A stretch of DNA of 64,000 nt, from the NCBI GenBank assembly GCA_016871355.1, contig VFZC01000007.1, positions 33,921 through 97,920 of the forward strand, in the 5' to 3' direction. The position numbers and the translations under genes are program-made. The notes under the pieces are model-generated. The model was not told where the DNA came from, did no database searches, and worked only from the letters and a program-made list of their open reading frames with translations. The DNA comes from Actinomycetota bacterium. GTDB lineage: Bacteria; Actinomycetota; Acidimicrobiia; Acidimicrobiales; Ilumatobacteraceae. This document shows, piece by piece, positions 56,246 to 64,000 of this stretch (positions are counted from its first letter, which is position 1; each line of letters opens with the position of its first letter).

Positions 56246-56518
56246 ATGTCGGGAACAGCGGGCAGCCGCGGTGTATCGCGCTACGTCTGGCTCGGTCCGT
56301 TGGTCGGATTCCTCACGTACGTGACCGGTCTGATGGCCGAGGAAGTCTTCGATCCCGTGACGTCGTGGTTGCGCGATCAATCCACCGGAGTCGTTTCGGC
56401 CGTGGTGAGTGCGCTCGGTGCTTTCGTCATCTGGCTCCTCGTTCGTCGCGAGAAGCAACGCCGTCGCCGTATCGAATCCATTCGCGCACGCGTCGCGGCG
56501 GGAAACTCACCGTCGTGA
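56246..56518 (+). CDS. small two-helix membrane protein
   Basis: A 90-residue protein with two hydrophobic segments (VWLGPLVGFLTYVTGLMAEEVF and VVSAVVSALGAFVIWLLV) and a basic tail (RREKQRRRRIE). It is too small to be a transporter by itself. It may be an accessory subunit for the importer encoded downstream. A clear AAAGAGGGGA site supports translation. Its stop overlaps the hydrolase GTG start. I do not recognise a family. Confidence 0.65.
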   Translation: MSGTAGSRGVSRYVWLGPLVGFLTYVTGLMAEEVFDPVTSWLRDQSTGVVSAVVSALGAFVIWLLVRREKQRRRRIESIRARVAAGNSPS

Positions 56519-57513
56519 CCAACAAACCACTCATTCGCGCACTGCACGGTGCGGCCAAGATTCATCAGGCCCGCGCGCCCCACGACACGGTTCACTTCCG
56601 CTTGCACTACCCGGCCGAATACACAGGCTCCGATGCCGAACGACTCTCGGGAATGTTGCCCGCGCTCACCGACCGAGCCCCGTGGCCGCTCGCGATCATC
56701 ATGCCCGGCATCAACGTCGGCTCCGATCAGTACCGCTGGCTCGCGGTGTCATTGGCGAACGAAGGCATCGCCACGATCACCTTCGACTTCGTCGACGAAC
56801 TCATGCCCGGCAACCTCGCGTTGTCACCGGGTCTCGACATCACCGCGGTCGCACCCGACACGTACGGCACCCGACCCAGTGCCACGGCCATCGCTCCCCT
56901 GCTCGGTGCTCTCCATCGCCTCGAGCGCGAAGGACCCATCACCGGTCTGATCGATGCCAGTCGTTTCGTTCTCATCGGACACTCGGCCGGCGGCACCGTC
57001 GCGCTCGAGAATGCGAAACGCGAATGGTTCCCCGGTTTGCGCGGAGTCATCACGTACGGCGCGCACACCATGCCGGCCCTCATGCTCGGTCATCCCAAGG
57101 ACACCGTGCTACCGGTTCTCGACGACGTTCCCGTCCTGCTCATCTCCGGATCGGACGACGGTGTCATTCGCCAGAGCGCCGATCGTTACAAAGGTGGCGC
57201 CGATCACGATCCGGTGAAGGCCACGTTCGATCGAGCGGTTTCGTCCCATGTGCTCAGCCGTTACGTGGTCATCGACGGTGGATCGCACATGGTGATGGGA
57301 CACCCGGGTGACACCACCACGGCGCGCGGTTTCCTCGACGCCGACCCCACCCCCGAGTCGCAGGCTCTCGACGGCGAAGTTCGCTGCCTGATCTCCGGTC
57401 TCACGATCGCATTCGCCAAAGCCGCGCTGTCGAAGGACCCGCGACGAATGGACACCAAACCCCTCGAAGCGTTCGCCAAGAACCCGCGCGTGAGCGAATG
57501 GGGACGCAAGTGA
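56515..57513 (+). CDS. alpha/beta hydrolase, dienelactone hydrolase/PETase-like fold
   Basis: A 332-residue hydrolase. The oxyanion/early strand is LAIIMPGINVGSDQYRWLAVSLANEG near residue 60. The nucleophile is in FVLIGHSAGGTVALEN near residue 155, a candidate acid lies in LLISGSDDGVI near residue 215, and the catalytic His is in VIDGGSHMVMGHPG near residue 255. No signal peptide, so it is cytoplasmic. It would cut an ester or lactone in the imported compound. The GTG start overlaps the preceding gene (GTGA), and its stop overlaps the binding-protein start. Confidence 0.82.
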   Translation: MTNKPLIRALHGAAKIHQARAPHDTVHFRLHYPAEYTGSDAERLSGMLPALTDRAPWPLAIIMPGINVGSDQYRWLAVSLANEGIATITFDFVDELMPGNLALSPGLDITAVAPDTYGTRPSATAIAPLLGALHRLEREGPITGLIDASRFVLIGHSAGGTVALENAKREWFPGLRGVITYGAHTMPALMLGHPKDTVLPVLDDVPVLLISGSDDGVIRQSADRYKGGADHDPVKATFDRAVSSHVLSRYVVIDGGSHMVMGHPGDTTTARGFLDADPTPESQALDGEVRCLISGLTIAFAKAALSKDPRRMDTKPLEAFAKNPRVSEWGRK

Positions 57514-58874
57514 GTCGGGCCGCCCGTCTCGTCGTCGGTATCGCTCTGCTCGGTCTCGTCGTCGGGGCCTGTGGACCCAAGCGCACCGAACTCGCCCGCG
57601 AGGCCGCCCGGGCCAGTGCCGCAGTCGAGTCGGCGACGTCGTCGGGAGGCGACGCATCGGGAGAACTCTCCGGGCCCGGTGTCACCGACACCACGGTGAA
57701 GATCGGCTTCATCATCGTCGACCAGACGCAGTTGAAGAAGTTGTTGCGCTTCGACTCGCCAGAAGTGGGCGACGTGAAGGGTCAGATCGAGGCCTTGGTC
57801 GCCGACGCGAATTCCCGTGGCGGGATCGGCGGCCGGACCATCGAGCCGGTGATCGTCGTGTTCGATGCATTGCTGGACAGCCCCGACACCGAAGAGAAAC
57901 TCTGCCGCACCTTCACCGAAGACGACCCGGTGTTCGCCGTGGTTCTCTACGGCCAGGTGCAGTCGAACGCCCGCCCGTGCTACGCCAATCGCCAGACGCT
58001 CATGATCGACCAGACGTTCTTCCCGGTCGATCAGCAGACGCTCGAGGAATTCTCGCCGTATCTCTGGCAGCCGATCATGCCCGAGTACGGAAAGTTGCTG
58101 CGCGGTCTCGCGGTCGCGTTGTCCGACAATCAGTTCTTCGCCGATGGCGCCAAACTCGGCATCGTCGGTATCGACAGTTCCGAAAACCGCCGAGTGGTCG
58201 AACAAGATCTCGCCCCCACACTCGCCTCGCTCGGCATCGAACCCTCCGACATACAATGGATCGACCCGACGTCCGGCGCCACGCTGCAGGCCGGTCAAGA
58301 CCAAGCGGTTCTCGAGTTCAAGGATCAAGGCATCGACCGAGTGATCGTCGTGGGCGGCTCGCGACTCCTGGCGTTCCTCGTCACCACGGCCATCCCGCAG
58401 GAGTACTTCCCGCGTTACGCCATCACCTCGTTCGACAATCCCGACTTCATCAAGCGGGAGATGCCGATGGCCCTCGACGGCGCGATCGGTATCTCCATCC
58501 AGCCCGCGTTCGACATCGCCGACTCCGAGTATCCGCGCCCCGGCAACCCATCCGAGCAGCGTTGCATCGACGTGCTCGCCGCGGCCGGTCACACCTTCGC
58601 CGAGCGCGCCAACATGCGCGAGGCTCTCGTGTACTGCGATGCGCTGGCCATGCTCGAACAAGCCGGGCGGGGTCTGAGCGGACGCGCACTCACCGCCTCG
58701 GCGATGGCCGAGCAATTCACCGCACTCGGATCGTCGTGGATGAGCGCATCGAACTACGCGTCGGCGTTCACCCCTGGCTCGTTCGACGGAGTGGCCGGCT
58801 TCCGCGCGACCATCTGGGACTCCACGTGCCTGTGCTTCACGCTCACCAAGGAAACGGTGGGCTTCCCGTCATGA
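57510..58874 (+). CDS. Liv-type ABC importer substrate-binding lipoprotein
   Basis: A 454-residue periplasmic-binding protein of the branched-chain amino acid (LivJ/K) type. The signal peptide ends in the lipobox VVGAC (Cys21 from the GTG start). The mature part begins with TVKIGFIIVDQTQLKK and shows the two-lobe pattern with NSRGGIGGRTIEPVIVVFD. Relatives bind amino acids, amides, urea and aromatic acids, so the ligand is open. It captures the island's substrate outside the membrane. The GTG at 57510 overlaps the hydrolase stop; an ATG four codons earlier is possible. The next gene overlaps by 4 bp. Confidence 0.87.
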   Translation: MSRAARLVVGIALLGLVVGACGPKRTELAREAARASAAVESATSSGGDASGELSGPGVTDTTVKIGFIIVDQTQLKKLLRFDSPEVGDVKGQIEALVADANSRGGIGGRTIEPVIVVFDALLDSPDTEEKLCRTFTEDDPVFAVVLYGQVQSNARPCYANRQTLMIDQTFFPVDQQTLEEFSPYLWQPIMPEYGKLLRGLAVALSDNQFFADGAKLGIVGIDSSENRRVVEQDLAPTLASLGIEPSDIQWIDPTSGATLQAGQDQAVLEFKDQGIDRVIVVGGSRLLAFLVTTAIPQEYFPRYAITSFDNPDFIKREMPMALDGAIGISIQPAFDIADSEYPRPGNPSEQRCIDVLAAAGHTFAERANMREALVYCDALAMLEQAGRGLSGRALTASAMAEQFTALGSSWMSASNYASAFTPGSFDGVAGFRATIWDSTCLCFTLTKETVGFPS

Positions 58875-60814
58875 CGAAGGGCCCCTGGTACCGCGATCCC
58901 GCTCAGTGGTGCGATCTGCTCGCGATCGCGGGCGCGGCGGTTCCGCTCCCCCTCGTTCTCACGCGCATCGACGTGATCGCGTTCGACGCCGACCGTTCGA
59001 TTCGCCCGTTCCTCGCACTCGTTGCCGTCGCTCTCGTGATCGGTGTCGCCATCGCGAACGCCGTGGCCGCATCGCGATCGCGGCGCATCGTCGCGCTGGC
59101 GGCCGGCGCCCTGGCCGTCGGATTCGTCGACATCGGTGATCCCGGCTGGGTGACCCTCGGAGTTCTCGCCCTCGTCGCTTTGTCGTCGGCCTCGGTTCTC
59201 GCTCATGCGGTCGCCCTCGAGCGCGCGCAATCGCAACGCTTCGTCGGTTCGGCCCTGTCGGTCGGTGCCTCCGCCGTCGGTGTGGCCGGTGCGTTGGCCT
59301 ACGCAACCTGGTCGCCGGTCGTCGACTGGGGTGTGGTCACCGCGGTCGGTGGCATCGCGCTCATCGTCGCCGGTGCCCTCGGATGGAGTCAGCCCGATTC
59401 GGTGGCCGTCTCGTCCACGTTCGATCCGCGTCTCGTCACTCGTGAAGCCGACGGCCGACCAGTCGCCGAGGTGATCAAACGGCCGATCGGACTCATCGCG
59501 TTCCTCGCCGTCGGCCTGTGGCCGCTCGCGGCGACTCAGATTCGGAGTGATTCGGTCGTGGGCCCGCGTTACCCACTCCTCACTCTCGTGGGTGGAGCGT
59601 TGGGCGCGTTGGTGATCGGCGGCCTCGGGCATCTCATCGATTCACGCCGCTCCGACACCACCAGTCGACTTGTTCAGACCCTGCACGCCACCGTCGCCAT
59701 CGGTGCGTTGTCCGCACTGGCGGGTATCACGTCACACACCCTCGTCGGAGCCGCCACCGGATGGGGCATCGCGATCGCCTGTTCGGGGGCGGCCATCGTG
59801 TTCGCCAGCGGCATCGTGTCGTGCGATCCCGAACCACTTGGTCGCGCTGTCGCCGTCGGTCGCGTGATCGGACGCGCACTCCTCGGTAGCGCGCTCGGTC
59901 TCGTTGCATCCAGCATCGCCGAACCGCGCCATCACACCTGGTGGCTCACGATCGCCGCGGTGATCGTTCTTCATCAGTCGATTCGCCGTCTGCGTCGCCT
60001 CACGATCATCGACCTCGAACCGGTGGCCGAACCGATGGTCAGTGCGGTTGGTTCGTCGCGTTCGCGCGACACGGCTCTGCTCGACGTCCGTCGCCTCGAC
60101 TCCGGCTACGGCGCTCTTCAGGTTCTCTTCTCGGTCGACCTGGCGGCGGCTCCCGGTGAAGTGGTGGCTCTCCTCGGACCGAACGGCGCCGGCAAGACGA
60201 CGTTGCTGCGCAGCATCGCGGGCCTGCATCCCACCTGGTCGGGTCGCGTGCAATACAGCGGCGTCGATCTGGCCGGGCTCGATGCGGCCGGACGTGCGGG
60301 CGCCGGACTCATGCTCATCAGTCCCGAGGCCGCCATCGCCCGACCGCTCACGGTCGACGACAACTTGCGCCTGTTCGCCAACACACTCTCGGTCGCCGAG
60401 ATGCGAGCCGCTCGTGAGCGCGCGTTCGAGACGTTCCCCAAACTCAAAGAACGTCTGCGCCAGTCGGCCGGAACTCTTTCGGGCGGAGAACGTCAAATGC
60501 TCGCTCTGGCGCGTGCCGTCATGTTGCGGCCGCGCCTGTTGCTCATCGACGAACTCACGCTCGGGCTCTCCCCCGCCGCGATCGCCGATCTCGGACCGGC
60601 CATCCGCCGGCTCAACGACGAAGGAGTCGCCATGGTGATCGTCGAGCAGTCGACCTCGGTGGCTTTGTCGTTGGCGCAACGCGCGGTGTGCATCGAACGC
60701 GGTGCGATCGTGGCCGACTTCCCGGCCGCCGAATTGCGCGCACAACCCGACCTGATCCGCGCCATCCATCTCGATGGCATGAGCTCGGTCCTGGCCAACA
60801 GGGCGGCATCGTGA
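58871..60814 (+). CDS. fusion of multi-helix membrane domain and LivF-type ATPase
   Basis: A 647-residue fusion. Residues 1 to about 390 form a membrane region of about ten or eleven helices with no family I can name. Residues from about 403 are a LivF-type ABC ATPase: Walker A GPNGAGKTTLL near residue 437, the signature LSGGERQMLALARA, Walker B LLLIDELTLGLSP and the switch region IVEQSTSVALSLAQRA. LivF is normally a stand-alone cytoplasmic protein, so tethering to a membrane block is unusual. It overlaps the binding protein by 4 bp (ATGA) and the next transporter gene by 4 bp (GTGA). Confidence 0.85.
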   Translation: MTKGPWYRDPAQWCDLLAIAGAAVPLPLVLTRIDVIAFDADRSIRPFLALVAVALVIGVAIANAVAASRSRRIVALAAGALAVGFVDIGDPGWVTLGVLALVALSSASVLAHAVALERAQSQRFVGSALSVGASAVGVAGALAYATWSPVVDWGVVTAVGGIALIVAGALGWSQPDSVAVSSTFDPRLVTREADGRPVAEVIKRPIGLIAFLAVGLWPLAATQIRSDSVVGPRYPLLTLVGGALGALVIGGLGHLIDSRRSDTTSRLVQTLHATVAIGALSALAGITSHTLVGAATGWGIAIACSGAAIVFASGIVSCDPEPLGRAVAVGRVIGRALLGSALGLVASSIAEPRHHTWWLTIAAVIVLHQSIRRLRRLTIIDLEPVAEPMVSAVGSSRSRDTALLDVRRLDSGYGALQVLFSVDLAAAPGEVVALLGPNGAGKTTLLRSIAGLHPTWSGRVQYSGVDLAGLDAAGRAGAGLMLISPEAAIARPLTVDDNLRLFANTLSVAEMRAARERAFETFPKLKERLRQSAGTLSGGERQMLALARAVMLRPRLLLIDELTLGLSPAAIADLGPAIRRLNDEGVAMVIVEQSTSVALSLAQRAVCIERGAIVADFPAAELRAQPDLIRAIHLDGMSSVLANRAAS

Positions 60815-63438
60815 TGTGGGCCGTCGCCCTCGGCGACTTCGACATCACGACGGGTGGTGTCGCGCTCGGTCTGTTCACCGGCAGCACCTACGCATTGCTC
60901 GCGGCGGGTCTCGTTCTGGTCTACCGCTCATCGGGCGTCATCAACTTCGCCCACTCGTCGATCGGTCTTCTGGGGGCGGCGTTCATGTCGCTCGCCATTC
61001 AGCAGTACGGCATTCCGTATTGGTTGGCGTTCGCGGTGGGTGTATTGGTGTCGGCCGGGGCCGGTGCGGCCACCGAAGTCGTGGTGATCAAACCACTCTC
61101 GTCGTCACCCAAGGTCATTCCGATGGTGGCGATGCTCGGACTCTCCACCTTCTTCGTCGTCTTGTCGCTCGCCCTCAACCCCGACGGCCTGAGCGGTGAA
61201 GCGTTCCCCCAACCAGCCGGCATGCCCACCGGATCGATCGGTTCACTTCTGATCACCAAGCCGTACGCGGCACAAGGAATCGTCGCGCCGTTGCTCCTTC
61301 TCGGGCTCGGCGTGTTCTTGTGGTTGTCGAAGACCGGCTTGGCCATTCGTGGCGCCGCGGCCAATCCCGATGTCGCGTCGATGAGCGGAGTTCCGCCGCG
61401 CACGATGATGGTGTGGTCGTGGGCCCTGGCCGGTGCGGTGTCCGCCGTGGCCGCCATGTTCATTCTTCCGACCGTGGGCGTGGTGACTCCTGAAGCGCTC
61501 GGCCCCGACCTGCTGTTGCGCGGACTCGCCGCCGCCGCCATCGCGCGCTTCGCCAGTTTCGGTGTGGCGGTTGCGGTCGCTCTCACCATCGGCGTGATCG
61601 AACAGGTCATGACCACCAGCGAAGGCGCCAAAGGCTGGATCGAGATCGTCATTCTCGCCGCGGTCGCACTGGCCCTCGCCGCCGAGCGGCAGCGCGGCCG
61701 CAAGGCCGCCGAACCCTGGACCCAAGTCGGTGCCCCGCATCGCGCACCGCTGCGACCACTCTCGATTGTCATCGCCGTGATCGCCGTCGCGGCCGCGGCC
61801 ACGGTGCCGATGTACGCCAATGCCAGCGATGCGGTGAACGCCACACTCGTGATCGCGGTGGCGATCGTCGGCATCTCGGTCAATCTCGTCACCGGTCTGG
61901 GTGGTCAACTCACCCTCGCCCAGTTCGCGCTCGGCGGACTGGCCGGTGCGGTCTCGATTCGCGCCGCTGCCGACAACGTTCCGTTCCCCGTCGCCGTGGT
62001 GTGTGGCGCCGTGATCGCCGGTGCCGTGTCGGCCCTCATCGCCATTCCGTCGTTGCGCGTGCGCGGTCCGCAGTTGGCCGTGGCCACGTTGTCGTTCGCC
62101 CTCGTCACATCGGCCTATCTCCTCGATCGCGGCTGGCTGCTCGGCACTCGGCAATCGCCGTCCCGCCCGAGCGGATCGATCGGCGGCATCGATCTGGCCT
62201 CCGGACGCGGCTACTACTGGGTCGCCCTGGCGGCTCTCGTCGCAGTGTTGTTGCTCGTACGTTGGATCCGTCGGACCGCGTTCGCCCGCAACGTGGTGGC
62301 CGTGCGCGACAACGAAGACGCGGCGCGAGCCATGGCGGTGTCGGCGATCTCGACGAAATTGCAGTTGGCCTTCGCCGGTGGATTGGTGGCCGGTATCGGC
62401 GGTGCGATCTACGCGCACGCCTACACCTCGTTGTCGTCGGCCAACTTCCCGGTGGCACTCTCGATCGATGCCGTCACCGTGGCCGTGATCGGTGGACTCG
62501 GTTCGCTTATCGGTCCGGTGTTGGGCGCGGCCTATCTGGTGGGCCTGCCTTTGTTCCTGCAACCACCGGCCGAAGCGCGTGCCGGCATCGCCGGCATCTG
62601 GTTGATTCTCGTGACGCAACAGCCCCGCGGCATCACCGGTTTGTTCGATGCCATCCGCAACCGGATGCGCCCCCACACCGTGACCGAAGAAGCCCACGAG
62701 GCCCATCTCGAACGCGAACCGTTCAGCGCACAGCGTCCGAGCGGCCGTTTACTCGACGTCGAGACGGTCACCCGCCGATTCGGATCGATCACCGCGGTCG
62801 AGGATGCATCACTCACCGTCGATGCCGGCGAGATCGTCGGACTCATCGGACCCAACGGCGCCGGCAAGACGACTCTCTTCGAGATCGTCTCCGGCTTCAC
62901 TCGTCCGCAGACGGGCCGCGTGGTCTTCTGCGGTCGTGACGTGTCGCGACTCGGACCCACCGCCCGCGCGCGACTCGGCATCGCTCGTTCGTTCCAGTCG
63001 GCGCAGTTGTTCCCGAGCCTCACCGCTCTCGAAACGGTTCTCGTCGCACTGAGTTCGAGTCACGACGAAAAGCGCGCCCGCCAACTCCTCGACGAATTCG
63101 GCATCGCGCAGTACCGCCACGTTCAGGTGGGGTCGCTCCCCACTGGACTGCGCCGCGTGCTGGAGATGACCTGCGCCTTCGCGTCGTCGCCCACTCTCGT
63201 GTTGCTCGATGAACCGACGGCTGGTTTGTCGAGCACCGAGCGCGAGAGCTTCGGCGACAGCGTGATGGCCTGGCGCGAACGCACCGGTGTGGGCATCGTG
63301 ATCATCGAACACGACCTGCCCGTTCTGACCCGCGTGTGCGACCGCCTGGTTGCGATGAACCTGGGCCGCGTGATCGCCAACGGCACGCCTGCCGAGGTGG
63401 TGAGCCACCCCGACGTGGTGGCCAGTTACACCGGCTGA
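60811..63438 (+). CDS. LivH-LivM-LivG fusion of an ABC importer
   Basis: An 875-residue triple fusion. The LivH permease covers about residues 1-295 (LGLFTGSTYALLAAGLVLVYRSSGVINFAHSS; AIRGAAANPDVASMSGV). The LivM permease covers about 313-625 (GLGGQLTLAQFALGGLAGAVS; VRDNEDAARAMAVS; VIGGLGSLIGPVLGA). The LivG ATPase covers about 645-875 (Walker A GPNGAGKTTLF near 683, signature region TGLRRVLEMTCAFAS, Walker B LVLLDEPTAGLS). Together with the preceding two genes this is a complete importer in three chains where five are usual. The start is GTG at 60811, or the ATG right behind it. Confidence 0.9.
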   Translation: MMWAVALGDFDITTGGVALGLFTGSTYALLAAGLVLVYRSSGVINFAHSSIGLLGAAFMSLAIQQYGIPYWLAFAVGVLVSAGAGAATEVVVIKPLSSSPKVIPMVAMLGLSTFFVVLSLALNPDGLSGEAFPQPAGMPTGSIGSLLITKPYAAQGIVAPLLLLGLGVFLWLSKTGLAIRGAAANPDVASMSGVPPRTMMVWSWALAGAVSAVAAMFILPTVGVVTPEALGPDLLLRGLAAAAIARFASFGVAVAVALTIGVIEQVMTTSEGAKGWIEIVILAAVALALAAERQRGRKAAEPWTQVGAPHRAPLRPLSIVIAVIAVAAAATVPMYANASDAVNATLVIAVAIVGISVNLVTGLGGQLTLAQFALGGLAGAVSIRAAADNVPFPVAVVCGAVIAGAVSALIAIPSLRVRGPQLAVATLSFALVTSAYLLDRGWLLGTRQSPSRPSGSIGGIDLASGRGYYWVALAALVAVLLLVRWIRRTAFARNVVAVRDNEDAARAMAVSAISTKLQLAFAGGLVAGIGGAIYAHAYTSLSSANFPVALSIDAVTVAVIGGLGSLIGPVLGAAYLVGLPLFLQPPAEARAGIAGIWLILVTQQPRGITGLFDAIRNRMRPHTVTEEAHEAHLEREPFSAQRPSGRLLDVETVTRRFGSITAVEDASLTVDAGEIVGLIGPNGAGKTTLFEIVSGFTRPQTGRVVFCGRDVSRLGPTARARLGIARSFQSAQLFPSLTALETVLVALSSSHDEKRARQLLDEFGIAQYRHVQVGSLPTGLRRVLEMTCAFASSPTLVLLDEPTAGLSSTERESFGDSVMAWRERTGVGIVIIEHDLPVLTRVCDRLVAMNLGRVIANGTPAEVVSHPDVVASYTG

Positions 63439-63927
63439 TCAGTCGCCGTCACCTTCGCCGGTGACCTTGACCTCGTTCCACACCGACTTCGCGCCCGAAT
63501 GGCCGGCGTCGTACATCGACCAACTGGCGAACGCCCCGCTCACGACGATGGCCAGGGCGACCACTGGACGCCACCACTTCTTGGCGGCCACAGCCTTCAC
63601 GAAGAGTGGTCCGAACACGGCCACCACCATGACGATGAAGAAGACGATCGCCGCCGCGCGGGCCATGTCGCCGGCCTCCACGTGTTCACGCACCAGCTCG
63701 CGGACACTCCGATCGCGGACTGCTTCTTCGAGCGCTTCGCCACTGTTCGCCCCCATGATCGCGCCCAGGGTTCCCGCCGCGGTGACGATCACGGTCGGCC
63801 AGGCGAGGCGCTGCCACCAGGCCAGTCGCGCGATCATGAAGAGCGCGCCAATGAAACCCAGCGGTACCAACACGACCGGTAGGTGCACGAAGAGCGGATG
63901 GGCGGGAAGACCGAAGAACGTGTTCAC
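63439..63927 (-). CDS. DUF2231-type membrane protein
   Basis: A 162-residue protein with four transmembrane helices. The N-terminus FGLPAHPLFVHLPVVLVPLGFIGALF is the hallmark of the DUF2231 family, whose two early His have been suggested to bind haem or metal. A third helix region holds AAIVFFIVMVVAVFGPLF. The function is unknown. Its stop codon directly abuts the stop of the convergent transporter gene, with no intergenic base. The 73 bases to the window end hold no gene I can support. Confidence 0.78.
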   Translation of the reverse strand: MNTFFGLPAHPLFVHLPVVLVPLGFIGALFMIARLAWWQRLAWPTVIVTAAGTLGAIMGANSGEALEEAVRDRSVRELVREHVEAGDMARAAAIVFFIVMVVAVFGPLFVKAVAAKKWWRPVVALAIVVSGAFASWSMYDAGHSGAKSVWNEVKVTGEGDGD

Positions 63928-64000
63928 GCTTCGACCGTACCGACTGTGGTTCTCACGCTCGCAAAGATTCGGTACGAGGTGCGTGAGAATTCGTACCCGG

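Overview
The window is about 64 kb of GC-rich DNA, densely coded, with no RNA genes, insertion sequences, integrase-flanked boundaries or CRISPR seen. It looks like an actinobacterium of the Acidimicrobiia/Ilumatobacter type. The evidence is a decaprenyl-phosphoryl-arabinose set (UbiA-type synthase, DprE1, DprE2), an F420-type oxidoreductase, very frequent GTG starts with 4-bp gene overlaps, and a housekeeping order (HAD-IIA, tlyA, nadK, recN, pyrG, Nudix, xerD, then scpA, scpB, rluB) that I recall also from mycobacteria. The taxonomic call is inference.

Left part, 1-24.9 kb: core genome. A large two-module membrane glycosyltransferase faces a nine-gene minus-strand operon (scpA-scpB-rluB-tyrA-aroA-HAD phosphatase-DPPR synthase-dprE1-dprE2). 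Then come trpS, a xerD/Nudix/pyrG operon, the recN/nadK/tlyA operon, a DUF1015 gene, class I aldolase, an SSB-like gene and a TPR protein with a long repetitive Arg/Asp-rich tail.

Right part, about 25-63.4 kb: a catabolic island made of several tightly overlapped operons. Five operon starts carry the same 15-bp palindrome, CGGAAC-NNN-GTTCCG. Its 6-3-6 geometry is that of IclR-family operators, and an IclR-family gene (54468-55271) lies in the island next to two of the sites. The regulated units are: (A) CoA-transferase, two maleate-isomerase-like proteins, FAD monooxygenase, cysteine hydrolase, acyl-CoA-dehydrogenase-like flavoprotein, aldehyde dehydrogenase and an esterase lipoprotein; (B) HMG-CoA-lyase-like enzyme plus a tandem nitrilase; (C) a neocarzinostatin-like surface protein plus a beta-propeller lipoprotein; (D) a striking operon in which a Rieske oxygenase is flanked by two proteins resembling plant red chlorophyll catabolite reductase (RCCR), followed by a calycin-like protein, a VOC protein, an ABM-fold protein and a plant-methylesterase-like hydrolase; (E) a second CoA-transferase, a cyclase, MmgE/PrpD, HyuB, HyuA, a second cysteine hydrolase and an LLM oxidoreductase; (F) a bicupin, a small membrane protein, a hydrolase and a complete Liv-type ABC importer compressed into three polypeptides.

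The Rieske-RCCR-esterase combination mirrors the plant pheophorbide oxygenase/phyllobilin route. My leading hypothesis is that the island imports and mineralises a tetrapyrrole-derived compound (chlorophyll or bilin breakdown products): macrocycle opening and reduction in unit D, lactam/imide opening and deamidation by HyuA/HyuB and the cysteine hydrolases, and CoA-dependent cleavage of the resulting branched unsaturated acids. The homologies are read by eye and the pathway is inference. Degradation of another N-heterocycle (hydantoin, cyclic imide or pyridine type) is the main alternative.
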